A DNA stretch of 64,000 nucleotides from Dactylosporangium vinaceum (GTDB lineage Bacteria; Actinomycetota; Actinomycetes; Mycobacteriales; Micromonosporaceae). The stretch is taken from positions 9,114,001 to 9,178,000 of the forward strand of contig NZ_CP061913.1 of the NCBI RefSeq assembly GCF_019904175.1, in the 5' to 3' direction. How positions within the stretch are numbered: position 1 is the first letter of the stretch; each line of letters opens with the position of its first letter. Below the pieces are notes generated by a model, which was not told the origin of the DNA, searched no databases, and saw nothing but the letters and a program-made list of their open reading frames with translations. The translations under genes were made by a program, and so were the position numbers. This document shows positions 51,878 to 60,422 of this stretch, piece by piece.

Positions 51878-53386
51878 TCAGGCGGCGGCCGTGGTGTCGA
51901 GTTGGTTGAGGCGGCCGGTCTCCAGGTGGGCGATGTTGCTGCCGGAGTCCATGGCGGCGTCGAGCAGTATGGCGAGGGATGTGCCGAGCAGCGGGACGTC
52001 GGCCGGGTCGTCGGCCAGGCGGTACCGGGGCGTGGACTGTCCGGGCTCGCCGACCTCCACCACCCGACACAGCACCCAGTACGTGAGCTGCGTGGACACG
52101 TCGCTCACCGCGGCGATGGTCCGGCCGTCGGCCAGCTCGATGAGGGTCTCGGTCCACAGGTCCAGGATGCCGGTGTCGAGGTAGCGGCGTTCGTGTGCCG
52201 GCACCAGCCGCCAGCGGCCGCCGAACAGGGTCGCGGAGCCGACGCGCTGGTAGAGCGCGGTGACCTCGACGGGCGCCTCGCCGGGTATGTCCTGCGGCGG
52301 GGTGGTGTCGTGCTCACGTACCAACCGGTCGATCACGTCGTCGAGCTCGATGGTCGCCGGCGTCAGGTGCCAGCCGGCGACCGGCCGCAGCGCGCCGTCG
52401 GGGTCCTGGGCGACGCCGACGAGGCCGGCGTGCAGGGCCACCACCCGATTGTCGCCGCAGATCCGATCGTTGACGTTGACGACCACGCGCGACAGTGCGG
52501 CGGGGATCGAGGAGCTCTGGACGCCTGGGCCGGTGTAGGGGCTGCTGGGTCCGGCGGTCACGTCGCGTGGCTCGCCGATCGGGAGTTCCAGCAGCGTGTT
52601 CGGCACGTCGGCCGTGGTGTCCGTGAGGTACGGATAGAAGCGGGCCGCCCAGCCGGTGATCACATGACCGCCGTACGCGTCGATCGGGTTGTAGATCCGC
52701 TGCCAGAACTCCGGGTCGGGGTCACCGGCCGCGGCCCGGACGAATTCGTCGGCGATCGGTGCGAGCGATCGGCACCACGTCTGCAGGCCGAAGCCGGCGA
52801 TCGCGTCGATCCGCGCGCGGATGCGTCGCCAGTCCTCGACCGTGCCGGTCAGCGTGACGGAGGGGATACCACAGATGCACACCCACATCAGCGAGAAGTA
52901 CGGCGAATAGACATCGAGCAGCACCACCCGCCCCGCCGTGCGCTCGACGTCCGTGCTCGTGGAGAAGTCACACTCGAACAGGTCCGCGTCGTCGATCTCG
53001 GCGGCGAGCAACTCGGCGAACACCTCGATGGCGTGCGCCCACGAGACGGTGTCGTGTGGCAGCGCCCCGTCGGTGAACACGGTAAGCCGCTTCCTGCCGG
53101 CGTGCCGGGCCAGCCGCGGGCGCAGCTCATCGGCGTGCAGCCGGACGTGCTGGGCGACGCCCTGCGCGATGGTCAGCCACACCGCGTCGGGCGACAGCAC
53201 CAGCGGCCGATGGCCGGCGAACGCCCGGGCGACAGCACTGAGCAGCGGGTGCACCCCGTCCGGGTCGAGCACCGGCAGCGCCGGGTCACCACCGAACGCC
53301 AGGGCGTCCGGGAACAGCCCGCCAAGCGGCCGCGTCGGCAGCAGGGCGCCAGCAGGCGTCACATCATCGACCGGAAAGGTGATCAC
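51878..53386 (-). CDS. DUF4419 domain-containing protein
   Basis: A 502-residue protein from GTG 53386. The DUF4419 hallmark segment is near residues 45-100: HPLLSAVARAFAGHRPLVLS, PDAVWLTIAQGVAQHVRLHA, then RLARHAGRKRLTVFTDG. Further family pieces include EFWQRIYNPIDAYGGHVITG and WAARFYPYLTD. The C-terminal ~200 residues include HERRYLDTGILDLWTETLIE. DUF4419 proteins are widespread in actinomycetes and fungi without a known function. Stand-alone gene; the 322 bases upstream carry no visible partner. Confidence 0.85.
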   Translation of the reverse strand: MITFPVDDVTPAGALLPTRPLGGLFPDALAFGGDPALPVLDPDGVHPLLSAVARAFAGHRPLVLSPDAVWLTIAQGVAQHVRLHADELRPRLARHAGRKRLTVFTDGALPHDTVSWAHAIEVFAELLAAEIDDADLFECDFSTSTDVERTAGRVVLLDVYSPYFSLMWVCICGIPSVTLTGTVEDWRRIRARIDAIAGFGLQTWCRSLAPIADEFVRAAAGDPDPEFWQRIYNPIDAYGGHVITGWAARFYPYLTDTTADVPNTLLELPIGEPRDVTAGPSSPYTGPGVQSSSIPAALSRVVVNVNDRICGDNRVVALHAGLVGVAQDPDGALRPVAGWHLTPATIELDDVIDRLVREHDTTPPQDIPGEAPVEVTALYQRVGSATLFGGRWRLVPAHERRYLDTGILDLWTETLIELADGRTIAAVSDVSTQLTYWVLCRVVEVGEPGQSTPRYRLADDPADVPLLGTSLAILLDAAMDSGSNIAHLETGRLNQLDTTAAA

Positions 53387-53708
53387 GCCCCAACCGTAGG
53401 CCCCGCTGCAACACGGCGACCGCGCCGGCCCGGCGTCCGAAACCGCAACGCCGCCGCGTCCCGACGTATCCCCGCGGAGACCTCCGAGCCCCGCCCTGCC
53501 GGCTTGATCACGTTTCCGGACCTGCCGCCGATCGTGCGCGCCATCTCGGGTGGGTTGGTCACGTCGAGTGTGACGGACGTCGTCGCCAGCTGGCGCGCAC
53601 CGGTGCCGAGAATCGGGCACGAGCCGGGCGTTGAGTTTGAACCGGTTGCGCCACGACTCGTCGGGAACGCTGCCCTCCCCGGTCCCGTCGATCTGTCGAC
53701 CGGAAAGC
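53387..53708. other. Intergenic region without recognised content
   Basis: 322 bases between the DUF4419 start and the end of a MarR gene. No supported coding frame, hairpin or operator was found. Confidence 0.4.
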
Positions 53709-54191
53709 TCACTGCCCGGCGCCACCGCTCTCGATTTGATCGCGGACCGGTCCGGCGATGCGGGCGAGTGCGGCGCCGAGATGGCGTTGCTGGGCGGCGC
53801 TGAGCGGGTCGAACACCAGTTGCCGGACCCGCTCGACATGAGCCGGTGCGCTCTGCTCGACCTTCCGCAGTCCCGTGTCCGTCAGGGTCGCCAGGGTGTA
53901 CCGGCCGTTGTCCGGATCCGGGTATCGGACAACCCATCCCTGACGCTCGAACCGGACCATCAGCTTGGACAGCCGCTGCTGAGTGCTGTTGCACTGCGCG
54001 GCCAGGTCGCTGAGCCGCATGGTGTGCGCCTCCGTCATGGACAGTCGGGCCATCACGCTGTACTCGAAGTTGGAGATCCCCTCGTCGCGCTGTAACTGAC
54101 GATCCAGCAGCGTGGGCAGTGCGATGACGACGGTGAGCAGGTCCTGCCACAGTCGCTGCTGCTCGTCGTCAAGCCAGCGGGCGTCGGTCAT
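53709..54191 (-). CDS. MarR-family transcriptional regulator
   Basis: A 160-residue MarR protein. The winged helix reads MRLSDLAAQCNSTQQRLSKL, MVRFERQGWVVRYPDPDNGR (wing) and YTLATLTDTGLRKVE, flanked by helices for dimerisation. The ATG at 54191 is 14 bases from the first of three identical palindromes that fill the gap to the divergent oxidoreductase, so it almost certainly controls both genes. Confidence 0.92.
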   Translation of the reverse strand: MTDARWLDDEQQRLWQDLLTVVIALPTLLDRQLQRDEGISNFEYSVMARLSMTEAHTMRLSDLAAQCNSTQQRLSKLMVRFERQGWVVRYPDPDNGRYTLATLTDTGLRKVEQSAPAHVERVRQLVFDPLSAAQQRHLGAALARIAGPVRDQIESGGAGQ

Positions 54192-54204
54192 GAGCCGATC
54201 TTAC

Positions 54205-54295
54205 TTGCCCAGGCAACTCGAAACCTGAGCAATACCGCACACGTTGACTTGCCCAGGCAAGTGAGGAACACTCGTCATGACTTGCCTGGGCAAGT
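54205..54295. promoter_or_regulatory. Three copies of a MarR operator palindrome
   Basis: TTGCCCAGGCAA at 54205-54216, ACTTGCCCAGGCAAGT at 54247-54262 and ACTTGCCTGGGCAAGT at 54280-54295. The last two are perfect 16-bp palindromes identical except for the central two bases; the first keeps the inner 12 bases. They sit between the MarR start (54191) and the oxidoreductase start (54329). Confidence 0.8.
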
Positions 54296-54328
54296 GAGGC
54301 CGTGCTCGTTCACCACATTGGAGATGGC

Positions 54329-55264
54329 ATGAAGGCGATTCGTTATCACGAGTTCGGCAGCGCCGAGGTCCTGCGCCGGGAAGACGTCGAGCGGCCGGTT
54401 CCCGGGCCGGGCCAGGTATTGGTCAAGGTGGCGGCGACCTCGTTCAACCCCGTCGACGACCACATCCGCCTCGGCGTGCTCGCCGAGGCCATCCCCACCG
54501 CTCTGCCGATCACCCCCGGCCTCGACGTCGCCGGCACCGTCGCCGAGCTCGGCGCCGGGGTCACCGGGCTTCGGCCGGGCGACGAGGTCATCGCCATGTT
54601 CCCGCTGGACGAGCACGGCGGAGCTGCCGAGTACGCGCTCGTCGCGGCCGACCTGGTCACGGCCGCGCCCCACAGCATCGCGTTGATGGACGCCGCGGCC
54701 TTGCCGTTGACCGGACTGGCCGCCCGCCAAGCGGCCGTCGAGCTCGCCAGGATCGAGGCCGGTCACACCGTGCTCGTCAACGGAGCCGGCGGCGCCGTGG
54801 GCAGCATCGTGGTCCAGCTCGCCGTCGATGCCGGCGCCAAGGTGACTGCCGTCGACGGGCCGCAACATGTCGACCGGCTCAGCGGCTACGGTGCGGCGCG
54901 CGTCGTCGGCCCGCTGGACCTCGACGCCGGTCCGGCCGCCGTCGATGGCCCCTTCGATGTGGTGATCAACCACGTACGCCTGGCTCCCGGCGATCTCGCG
55001 AAGCTGACCGCTTACGTGGCCGACGGCGGCATCGTCGTCAGCTCCGCCGGACAGGTGCCGGCCGACGATGCACGCTCCGTTCGCACGGCAGGTGTGTGGG
55101 TCGCCCCCGACGCCTCCCACCTGGCCGACCTGGTTGCCCGTATCGACAGCGGCGTACTCCAGCTGCACATCGCCGACCGGCGCCCGCTGGACGACCTGCC
55201 GGCCGTTCACCGGGATGCCGGCAACGGCGCGCTGCCCGGCAAGACGGTCATCGTCGTCGACTGA
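54329..55264 (+). CDS. NADP-dependent zinc-type oxidoreductase (MDR family)
   Basis: A 311-residue protein; GGAG five bases before ATG 54329. The MDR start is complete (MKAIRYHEFGSAEVLRREDV), followed by SFNPVDDHIRLGVLA and the cofactor motif LVNGAGGAVGSIVVQLAVDA. No zinc-ligand pattern is seen, so it is probably a quinone-oxidoreductase-like reductase that uses NADPH. Divergent from the MarR gene with three operator palindromes between them, so it is likely induced by the compound sensed by that regulator. Confidence 0.88.
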   Translation: MKAIRYHEFGSAEVLRREDVERPVPGPGQVLVKVAATSFNPVDDHIRLGVLAEAIPTALPITPGLDVAGTVAELGAGVTGLRPGDEVIAMFPLDEHGGAAEYALVAADLVTAAPHSIALMDAAALPLTGLAARQAAVELARIEAGHTVLVNGAGGAVGSIVVQLAVDAGAKVTAVDGPQHVDRLSGYGAARVVGPLDLDAGPAAVDGPFDVVINHVRLAPGDLAKLTAYVADGGIVVSSAGQVPADDARSVRTAGVWVAPDASHLADLVARIDSGVLQLHIADRRPLDDLPAVHRDAGNGALPGKTVIVVD

Positions 55265-55376
55265 CACCCGGACCTGGTGATGTGGCCACCCGACGCCGAG
55301 GTGCTACACGGGCAGGGCCTCGACCATGCCGCTACCCCGGGAGTAGCCGGGGTAGCCGGTCTCGCTCCGCGTTGGA

Positions 55377-57014
55377 TCAGCGGTCCGGCCGATCCGGGTG
55401 CCAGAGCCAGAAGTTGGTGATGGTCTCGCCGGCCTTCAGCTTCTCCAGCTCCATCGCCTCGAACGCTGCGATCGCCGATGCCTCGCTGGCGAACTCCTCG
55501 TCGAGTGTGGGGTTGACGCTGCCACGGACCCACCGGTTTCCCCAGATGCCGACCGCTGTCTGATCGTCGTAGCTGCGCATGACTGCCCCGTGCCTGGCGT
55601 CGGACCAGACTGGCAGCCGTTTGAAGCCTTTCGGCGCGGAGGCGGCGATGTCGCTCATCAAGGCCGACGCCTCCCGCGCAGAGGGCGGCGACAGCCACAC
55701 CACGCCGGTCATCTCGGCCCCGTCGCGGGAGGTGAAGTACTGGCTGTTCATCAACAGGACGTGGCGGCCGTAGCGCTGCGCCACCCGGTAGGTGTGCCGG
55801 CCGGACCAGCCCACGACGCGCTCGTCGCAGCCGGTGGCCCCGGCGACGAAGTCGGCGTCGGACGCCGGCCAGGTCGCACACGGCAGCGTAGGCGGCTGGA
55901 TCGACGTACCGTCGAAGACGATGGGCTCGTACCCGTAGCGCAGGTCGGTGTACCACACCAGATTGCGGTCGCGCTGGGCAAACAGGCGCTTGCCCGGGTG
56001 GCGCCCCGCGCTCACCCACGCGATGAGTGCGACCTCGTCGTCGGTGTATGCCTCGGCGGGCCGGCCGGCGCGCACCAGCTGGGCGCAGGCGTCGTCGAAG
56101 CCGCCGGCCGCCAGCGTCTGCATGTCCCGCACACACTGCGGGCAGTCGTCGACCACGCCGTCCATGAACGACCCGAGCCGGCTGTGCTTGCTTGACGGAC
56201 GGCGCGAGTCGCGGCGGCGCCACTCGGCATACAACGCCGGGGCCAGCTCCTTGTCGTACAGGCGCACAGTCGCGCGGATGCCCGCTTCCAGGACGCGGAG
56301 GTCGGAGCGGTCGCGTGACTCCGCGGGCCGGTCCTCGCCCGCGCAATGCCGCGCCCAGAAGGCCGCGGCCTCGGCGACCTCGGCGTCCAGACACGCGCCG
56401 ACGCCGCGCCAACGGCCCCGCGAGCCTGACTCGATCCGCTGCAGTGCGTCGACGTACTCGCGTATCTCCAAGGCCTGCGGCGCCGGGCCGGCCACCAGCC
56501 TGGCCATCGTGTGCCGGTGCAGGCCAGACACCCACCTGCCCGTGCGGGGGTAGCGTCCGTCGCCGCTCGCACGCGCACCGGGCAGATCGTCGACGAGATC
56601 CCGGAACCTGTCGTCGGCCACGAGCGCAGTGAACGCCGGCTCATCGAGCACGGCGGCGACCTCCCGATGCGCATTGTGAGCGCGCGCCTTCCACAGCATG
56701 GCCAGCACCTGGTCGACCTCACCGAGCCGCAGGTAGATCCGGGCGGCATCCAGGAGGATCTGCGACCCGGTCGTGGCGTGCGGCAGCGCCGCCGCCAGGA
56801 ACCGCCGCATCCGTTCCGGTTCGACCTCGACCCCGCCGACGACGATCACCAGGCCCCGCAGTGCCGCCTCGCAGGCGTCGTCGCACCCCGGCCACGCGTC
56901 CGGCCGGTGGTGGTCGAGCACCCGCTCGTAGGACTCCAACGCCTCGACGAAACGACCCGCCCTCAGCGCCGCCTGACCCGCCAGAAGGGAGGCATCGGTG
57001 CTGCTGTCGGACAT
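55377..57014 (-). CDS. Hypothetical protein with TPR-like N-terminus
   Basis: A 545-residue protein from ATG 57014 (AAGGGG upstream). The first ~150 residues look like TPR-type helices (SLLAGQAALRAGRFVEALES, ARIYLRLGEVDQVLAMLWKA). The rest is unrecognised: a cysteine pair in VVDDCPQCVRDM near residue 275, and a C-terminal region with ARHGAVMRSYDDQTAVGIWG and a WLWHPD end. No signal peptide or membrane helix. Single gene. Confidence 0.65.
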   Translation of the reverse strand: MSDSSTDASLLAGQAALRAGRFVEALESYERVLDHHRPDAWPGCDDACEAALRGLVIVVGGVEVEPERMRRFLAAALPHATTGSQILLDAARIYLRLGEVDQVLAMLWKARAHNAHREVAAVLDEPAFTALVADDRFRDLVDDLPGARASGDGRYPRTGRWVSGLHRHTMARLVAGPAPQALEIREYVDALQRIESGSRGRWRGVGACLDAEVAEAAAFWARHCAGEDRPAESRDRSDLRVLEAGIRATVRLYDKELAPALYAEWRRRDSRRPSSKHSRLGSFMDGVVDDCPQCVRDMQTLAAGGFDDACAQLVRAGRPAEAYTDDEVALIAWVSAGRHPGKRLFAQRDRNLVWYTDLRYGYEPIVFDGTSIQPPTLPCATWPASDADFVAGATGCDERVVGWSGRHTYRVAQRYGRHVLLMNSQYFTSRDGAEMTGVVWLSPPSAREASALMSDIAASAPKGFKRLPVWSDARHGAVMRSYDDQTAVGIWGNRWVRGSVNPTLDEEFASEASAIAAFEAMELEKLKAGETITNFWLWHPDRPDR

Positions 57015-57111
57015 GGAAAGGCCCCTTCCGCGCGAACGCGTCCCGAAGCATTGCACAAGTTTGGCCCGGCCGGGCCGGGGTAGCGGCCCCGGCATCCGAA
57101 GGAGGTGTTCG

Positions 57112-57588
57112 ATGTCGAGTGCTCCTCGCGCGGTCACCGAGCCGGCCGGGTCGCCGGCGGCCCGGGGCCGCAACGTGCTCGCCGGAGTGCTGCTCGGCGT
57201 GGGTGTCGCGGCGTTCGTGGACGAGGCGGTCTTCCACCAGCTGCTGCACTGGCACCACTTCTACGACCGGTCGACGCCCGCGGCCGGCCTGGTGTCCGAC
57301 GGCCTGTTCCACGCGTTCGGCTGGTTCAGTACCGTCGCCGCGCTCTTCCTGTTCGCCGACGTGCGCCGCCGCCAGGCGTTCAGCGCGCCCGCATGGTGGG
57401 GCGGCCTGCTGCTCGGCGCCGGCGGCTTCCAGCTCTACGACGGCACCGTCCAGCACAAGCTGATGCGGCTGCACCAGATCCGCTACCACGTCGACATCGC
57501 ACCGTACGACTGGACGTGGAACATCCTCGCCGCCGTCCTGATCCTCATCGGCGCGGCCCTCGTGCTCCGCGCAAGGCGCCGTCCTTGA
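57112..57588 (+). CDS. DUF2243 membrane protein
   Basis: A 158-residue protein; GGAGG seven bases before ATG 57112. It matches the DUF2243 family: NVLAGVLLGVGVAAFVDEAV, FHQLLHWHHFYD with conserved histidines, DGLFHAFGWFSTVAALFLFA, GAGGFQLYDGTVQHKLMRLH and a final helix. Four transmembrane segments are expected. Histidines in the membrane suggest metal or heme binding. It overlaps the CtaG-like gene by four bases, a pairing also seen in other actinomycetes, which hints at a role in respiratory oxidase assembly. Confidence 0.85.
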   Translation: MSSAPRAVTEPAGSPAARGRNVLAGVLLGVGVAAFVDEAVFHQLLHWHHFYDRSTPAAGLVSDGLFHAFGWFSTVAALFLFADVRRRQAFSAPAWWGGLLLGAGGFQLYDGTVQHKLMRLHQIRYHVDIAPYDWTWNILAAVLILIGAALVLRARRRP

Positions 57589-58370
57589 TCGCCTGGCTCC
57601 TCGGGGCCGCGGCCGGCGCCTACCTGGCCGGTGTCGTCGCGGTGCACCACCGGGGCCGGTCGTGGCCGCCCGAGCGCGCCGCCGCCTGGATCGCCGGTGT
57701 GGCGGCCGCGGCGGCCGCCCTGACCGGCCCGCTGCCGGAGTCGGCCCACCACCACTTCACCGCGCACATGGCCGTCCACCTGCTCCTCGGGATGATCGCA
57801 CCGCTGCTGCTGGTGTCCGCCGCCCCCGTGACACTGGCCCTGAAAGCGTTGCCGGTACACCCCGCCCGCACCCTGGCCCACCTGCTGACCAGCACCCCGG
57901 CAGCGGTCCTCGCGCATCCCGTGACCGCAGCGGTCCTCGACGCCGGCGGCCTGTGGGCGCTGTACACCACCGGCCTCTACCGCGCGATGGCCGGGCACCC
58001 CTGGCTGCATCTGCTGGTCCACGCCCACATCCTGGTCGCGGGCTACCTCCTCACCGCCGCCACGATCGGCGTCGACCCCGTCCGGCACCGCCCGAGCCGC
58101 GCGATCCGGACGGCCGCGCTGCTGGGCTTCCTGACGGCCCACGCCATCCTCGCCAAGTACCTCTACGCCCACCCACCGGCCGGCGTACTGCCCGGCGACG
58201 CCCGGGCCGGCGCCCAGCTGATGTACTACGGCGGCGACATCGTCGACGCCGTGCTCATCGCGCTCTTCTGCCTCCAGTGGTACCGCGCCGCCGGGCCCAC
58301 CAATCCCCTGCAGCGCGAGCCGGTCTGGCGCACCACCCGCGTCACGGGACGAAGCCGCCGGGCTCGTTAA
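57585..58370 (+). CDS. ctaG: Cytochrome c oxidase assembly protein (CtaG/caa3 type)
   Basis: A 261-residue polytopic membrane protein starting at TTG 57585 (TTGA overlap). CtaG_Bacillus-type features include HHHFTAHMAVHLLLGMIAPL, LLVHAHILVAGYLLTAATIG and AAGVLPGDARAGAQLMYYGG with about seven hydrophobic stretches. The many His residues agree with a role in copper or heme handling during oxidase biogenesis. Cotranscribed with the DUF2243 gene. The TTG start is chosen because the frame begins there directly at the hydrophobic region. Confidence 0.85.
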   Translation: MIAWLLGAAAGAYLAGVVAVHHRGRSWPPERAAAWIAGVAAAAAALTGPLPESAHHHFTAHMAVHLLLGMIAPLLLVSAAPVTLALKALPVHPARTLAHLLTSTPAAVLAHPVTAAVLDAGGLWALYTTGLYRAMAGHPWLHLLVHAHILVAGYLLTAATIGVDPVRHRPSRAIRTAALLGFLTAHAILAKYLYAHPPAGVLPGDARAGAQLMYYGGDIVDAVLIALFCLQWYRAAGPTNPLQREPVWRTTRVTGRSRRAR

Positions 58371-58388
58371 ATCTATGAATTCCCATAT

Positions 58389-58417
58389 TTGACTTTAACG
58401 GAAAGCGCCGACAAAAT
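58389..58417 (+). promoter_or_regulatory. Candidate promoter of the peptide ABC importer operon
   Basis: TTGACT at 58389-58394, 17-base spacer, CAAAAT at 58412-58417, within an AT-rich patch 39 bases before the first permease gene. Confidence 0.5.
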
Positions 58418-58455
58418 CGGTTGCAGATCGACGTTCGTCCGTCGCTATTCCTATC

Positions 58456-59415
58456 ATGCAAGTGGGTCCAATGGGTATTCCGACAGAGACGTCGGAGCGG
58501 CTCTCGCCCTCGGTGACCGGGACCGTCCGGCGCGCGCTGCGGCACGATCGCTGGGCGCTGGCCGGCGCGGTCACCATCGGGCTGCTGGGCCTGCTCGCGG
58601 CCGGCGCCGACGTCCTGTGCGCGATCGAGGGCCAGGACCCGTACACGTACGACACCGGCGCTCTCGATCCGAGCACCGGCGCCCCGCCCGGCTCCTTCGG
58701 CGGCGCCGGCGGCGCGCACTGGTTCGGGGTCGAGCCGCTCACCGGGCGCGACCTGTTCGCGATCGTCGCCCACGGCGCGCGGACCTCGCTGCTTATCGGG
58801 CTCGCCGCGACCGCCGTGTCGGTCGCGCTCGGCGTGGTGCTGGGCATGGTGGCCGGCTACCGCGGCGGCTGGACCGACCGGCTGGTCAGCCGGACCGCCG
58901 ACGTCATGTTCGGCTTCCCGTACCTCATCTTCATGATCGCGCTCGGGGCGGTGACGCCGCTCAGCTTCCCCCGGCCGCTGCTGCTCATCCTGCTGCTGGG
59001 CTTCTTCGGCTGGCCGCGGGTGGCCCGGGTGGTGCGGGCGCAGACGCTCACCCTGCGCCGGCGCACGTTCGTGTCGGCCTCGCGGGTCATGGGCGCGAGC
59101 ACCGGGCAGGTCCTGCGCCGCCAGATCCTGCCCAACCTGCTGGTGCCGATCATCGTGGTGGCGACGCTGCTGGTGCCGGAGCGCATCGGCGCCGAGGCCG
59201 CGCTGTCGTTCCTCGGCGCCGGGATCCCGCCGCCCCGGCCGAGCTGGGGCCGGTCGATCGGCGACGCCGTCGACTGGGTCTCCACCGACCCGATGTTCCT
59301 GCTGTTTCCCGGCGGCGCACTGTTTCTGGCCACCCTGGCGCTCAACCTGCTCGGCGACGGCCTGCGCGACGCGTTCGACCCGCGGATGACGATCCTGACC
59401 GGCGGGCGGCGCTGA
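58456..59415 (+). CDS. Oligopeptide-type ABC transporter permease (DppC/OppC-like)
   Basis: A 319-residue permease with about six transmembrane helices (WALAGAVTIGLLGLLAAGAD at the start). The inner-membrane EAA loop reads VFVSASRVMGASTGQVLRRQ, followed by ILPNLLVPIIVV. DppC-type proteins form a heteropermease with the DppB-type partner encoded next (one-base overlap). ATG 58456 is uncertain; an ATG at 58471 is equally possible since neither has a strong ribosome site. Confidence 0.88.
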   Translation: MQVGPMGIPTETSERLSPSVTGTVRRALRHDRWALAGAVTIGLLGLLAAGADVLCAIEGQDPYTYDTGALDPSTGAPPGSFGGAGGAHWFGVEPLTGRDLFAIVAHGARTSLLIGLAATAVSVALGVVLGMVAGYRGGWTDRLVSRTADVMFGFPYLIFMIALGAVTPLSFPRPLLLILLLGFFGWPRVARVVRAQTLTLRRRTFVSASRVMGASTGQVLRRQILPNLLVPIIVVATLLVPERIGAEAALSFLGAGIPPPRPSWGRSIGDAVDWVSTDPMFLLFPGGALFLATLALNLLGDGLRDAFDPRMTILTGGRR

Positions 59416-60407
59416 TGCGGGCGGTCCGGTTCGTCGCCGGCCGGCTGGGCGGGATGCTCGTCGTGCTGCTGATGATCGCGCTGATCAGCTACCTCGTGTT
59501 CTACCTGCTGCCGGCCGACCCGGCCCGGCTCGCCTGCGGCCGGCCCTGCACGCCGGAGAACCTCGCGGTGGCCCGCGACTTCATGGGCTTCGGCGAGCCC
59601 TGGTGGCGCCAACTGCTGGACTTCCTCGGCGGCATCGTCGCCGGGCGCACGTTCGGCGAGGGCGCCGCCGCGATCCACTGCCCGGCCCCGTGCTTCGGCT
59701 ACTCCTTCCAGCAGAACGCCCAGGTGATCGACCTCATCGGCAGCCACGCGCCGGTGACCGCCTCGCTGGCGCTCGGCGCCGCGGTCCTCTGGCTGGTGCT
59801 CGGCGTCGGCACCGGCGTCCTGGCGGCCACCCGGCCCGGCACCGCCGTCGACCGGATCGTCATGGCCGGTGCGGTGGCCGGCGTCTCCGCCCCGACCTAC
59901 CTGCTCGGCCTGCTCGGGATCCTGGTGTTCGGGTTCACGCTCGACATGGTGCCCGTGCACGGCTACGTGCCGCTCACCGAGAGCCCGGTCGACTGGGCCT
60001 GGCACCTGATCCTGCCCTGGCTGGTCCTCGCCTACGTGCACGCCGCGCTCTACGCCCGGCTCACCCGCGGGCAGATGCTCGAGGCGTTCGGCGAGGACTA
60101 CATCCGCACGGCCCGGGCCAAGGGCCTCACCGAGCGCCGGGTCGTCGGCCGCCACGCGCTGCGCAACGTCCTGCTGCCGGTCGTCACGCTCTTCGGCATC
60201 GACCTCGGCTCGCTGCTCGGCGGGGCGGTCATCACCGAGCGCGTGTTCGGCCTGCCCGGCATCGGCGCGCTCATCATCGGGGCCGTGCACGAACTGGACG
60301 TACCACTGCTGCTCGGCTTGACGCTCTTCGCCGCGCTGCTCGTCGTCTTCTGCAACTTCGCCGTCGACATCGTCTACGGCCTGCTGGATCCACGGACCCG
60401 TTCCTAG
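59415..60407 (+). CDS. Oligopeptide-type ABC transporter permease (DppB/OppB-like)
   Basis: A 330-residue permease. The N-terminal helix LVVLLMIALISYLVFYLLPA precedes a large external loop with Cys residues (CGRPCTPENL, HCPAPCFGY), and the EAA loop is DYIRTARAKGLTERRVVGRH. Six transmembrane segments are expected. ATG 59415 shares a base with the upstream stop. Pairs with the DppC-like subunit. The extra cysteines in the loop are slightly unusual but not diagnostic. Confidence 0.9.
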   Translation: MRAVRFVAGRLGGMLVVLLMIALISYLVFYLLPADPARLACGRPCTPENLAVARDFMGFGEPWWRQLLDFLGGIVAGRTFGEGAAAIHCPAPCFGYSFQQNAQVIDLIGSHAPVTASLALGAAVLWLVLGVGTGVLAATRPGTAVDRIVMAGAVAGVSAPTYLLGLLGILVFGFTLDMVPVHGYVPLTESPVDWAWHLILPWLVLAYVHAALYARLTRGQMLEAFGEDYIRTARAKGLTERRVVGRHALRNVLLPVVTLFGIDLGSLLGGAVITERVFGLPGIGALIIGAVHELDVPLLLGLTLFAALLVVFCNFAVDIVYGLLDPRTRS

Positions 60408-60422
60408 CCCGAGGGAGGGCAC

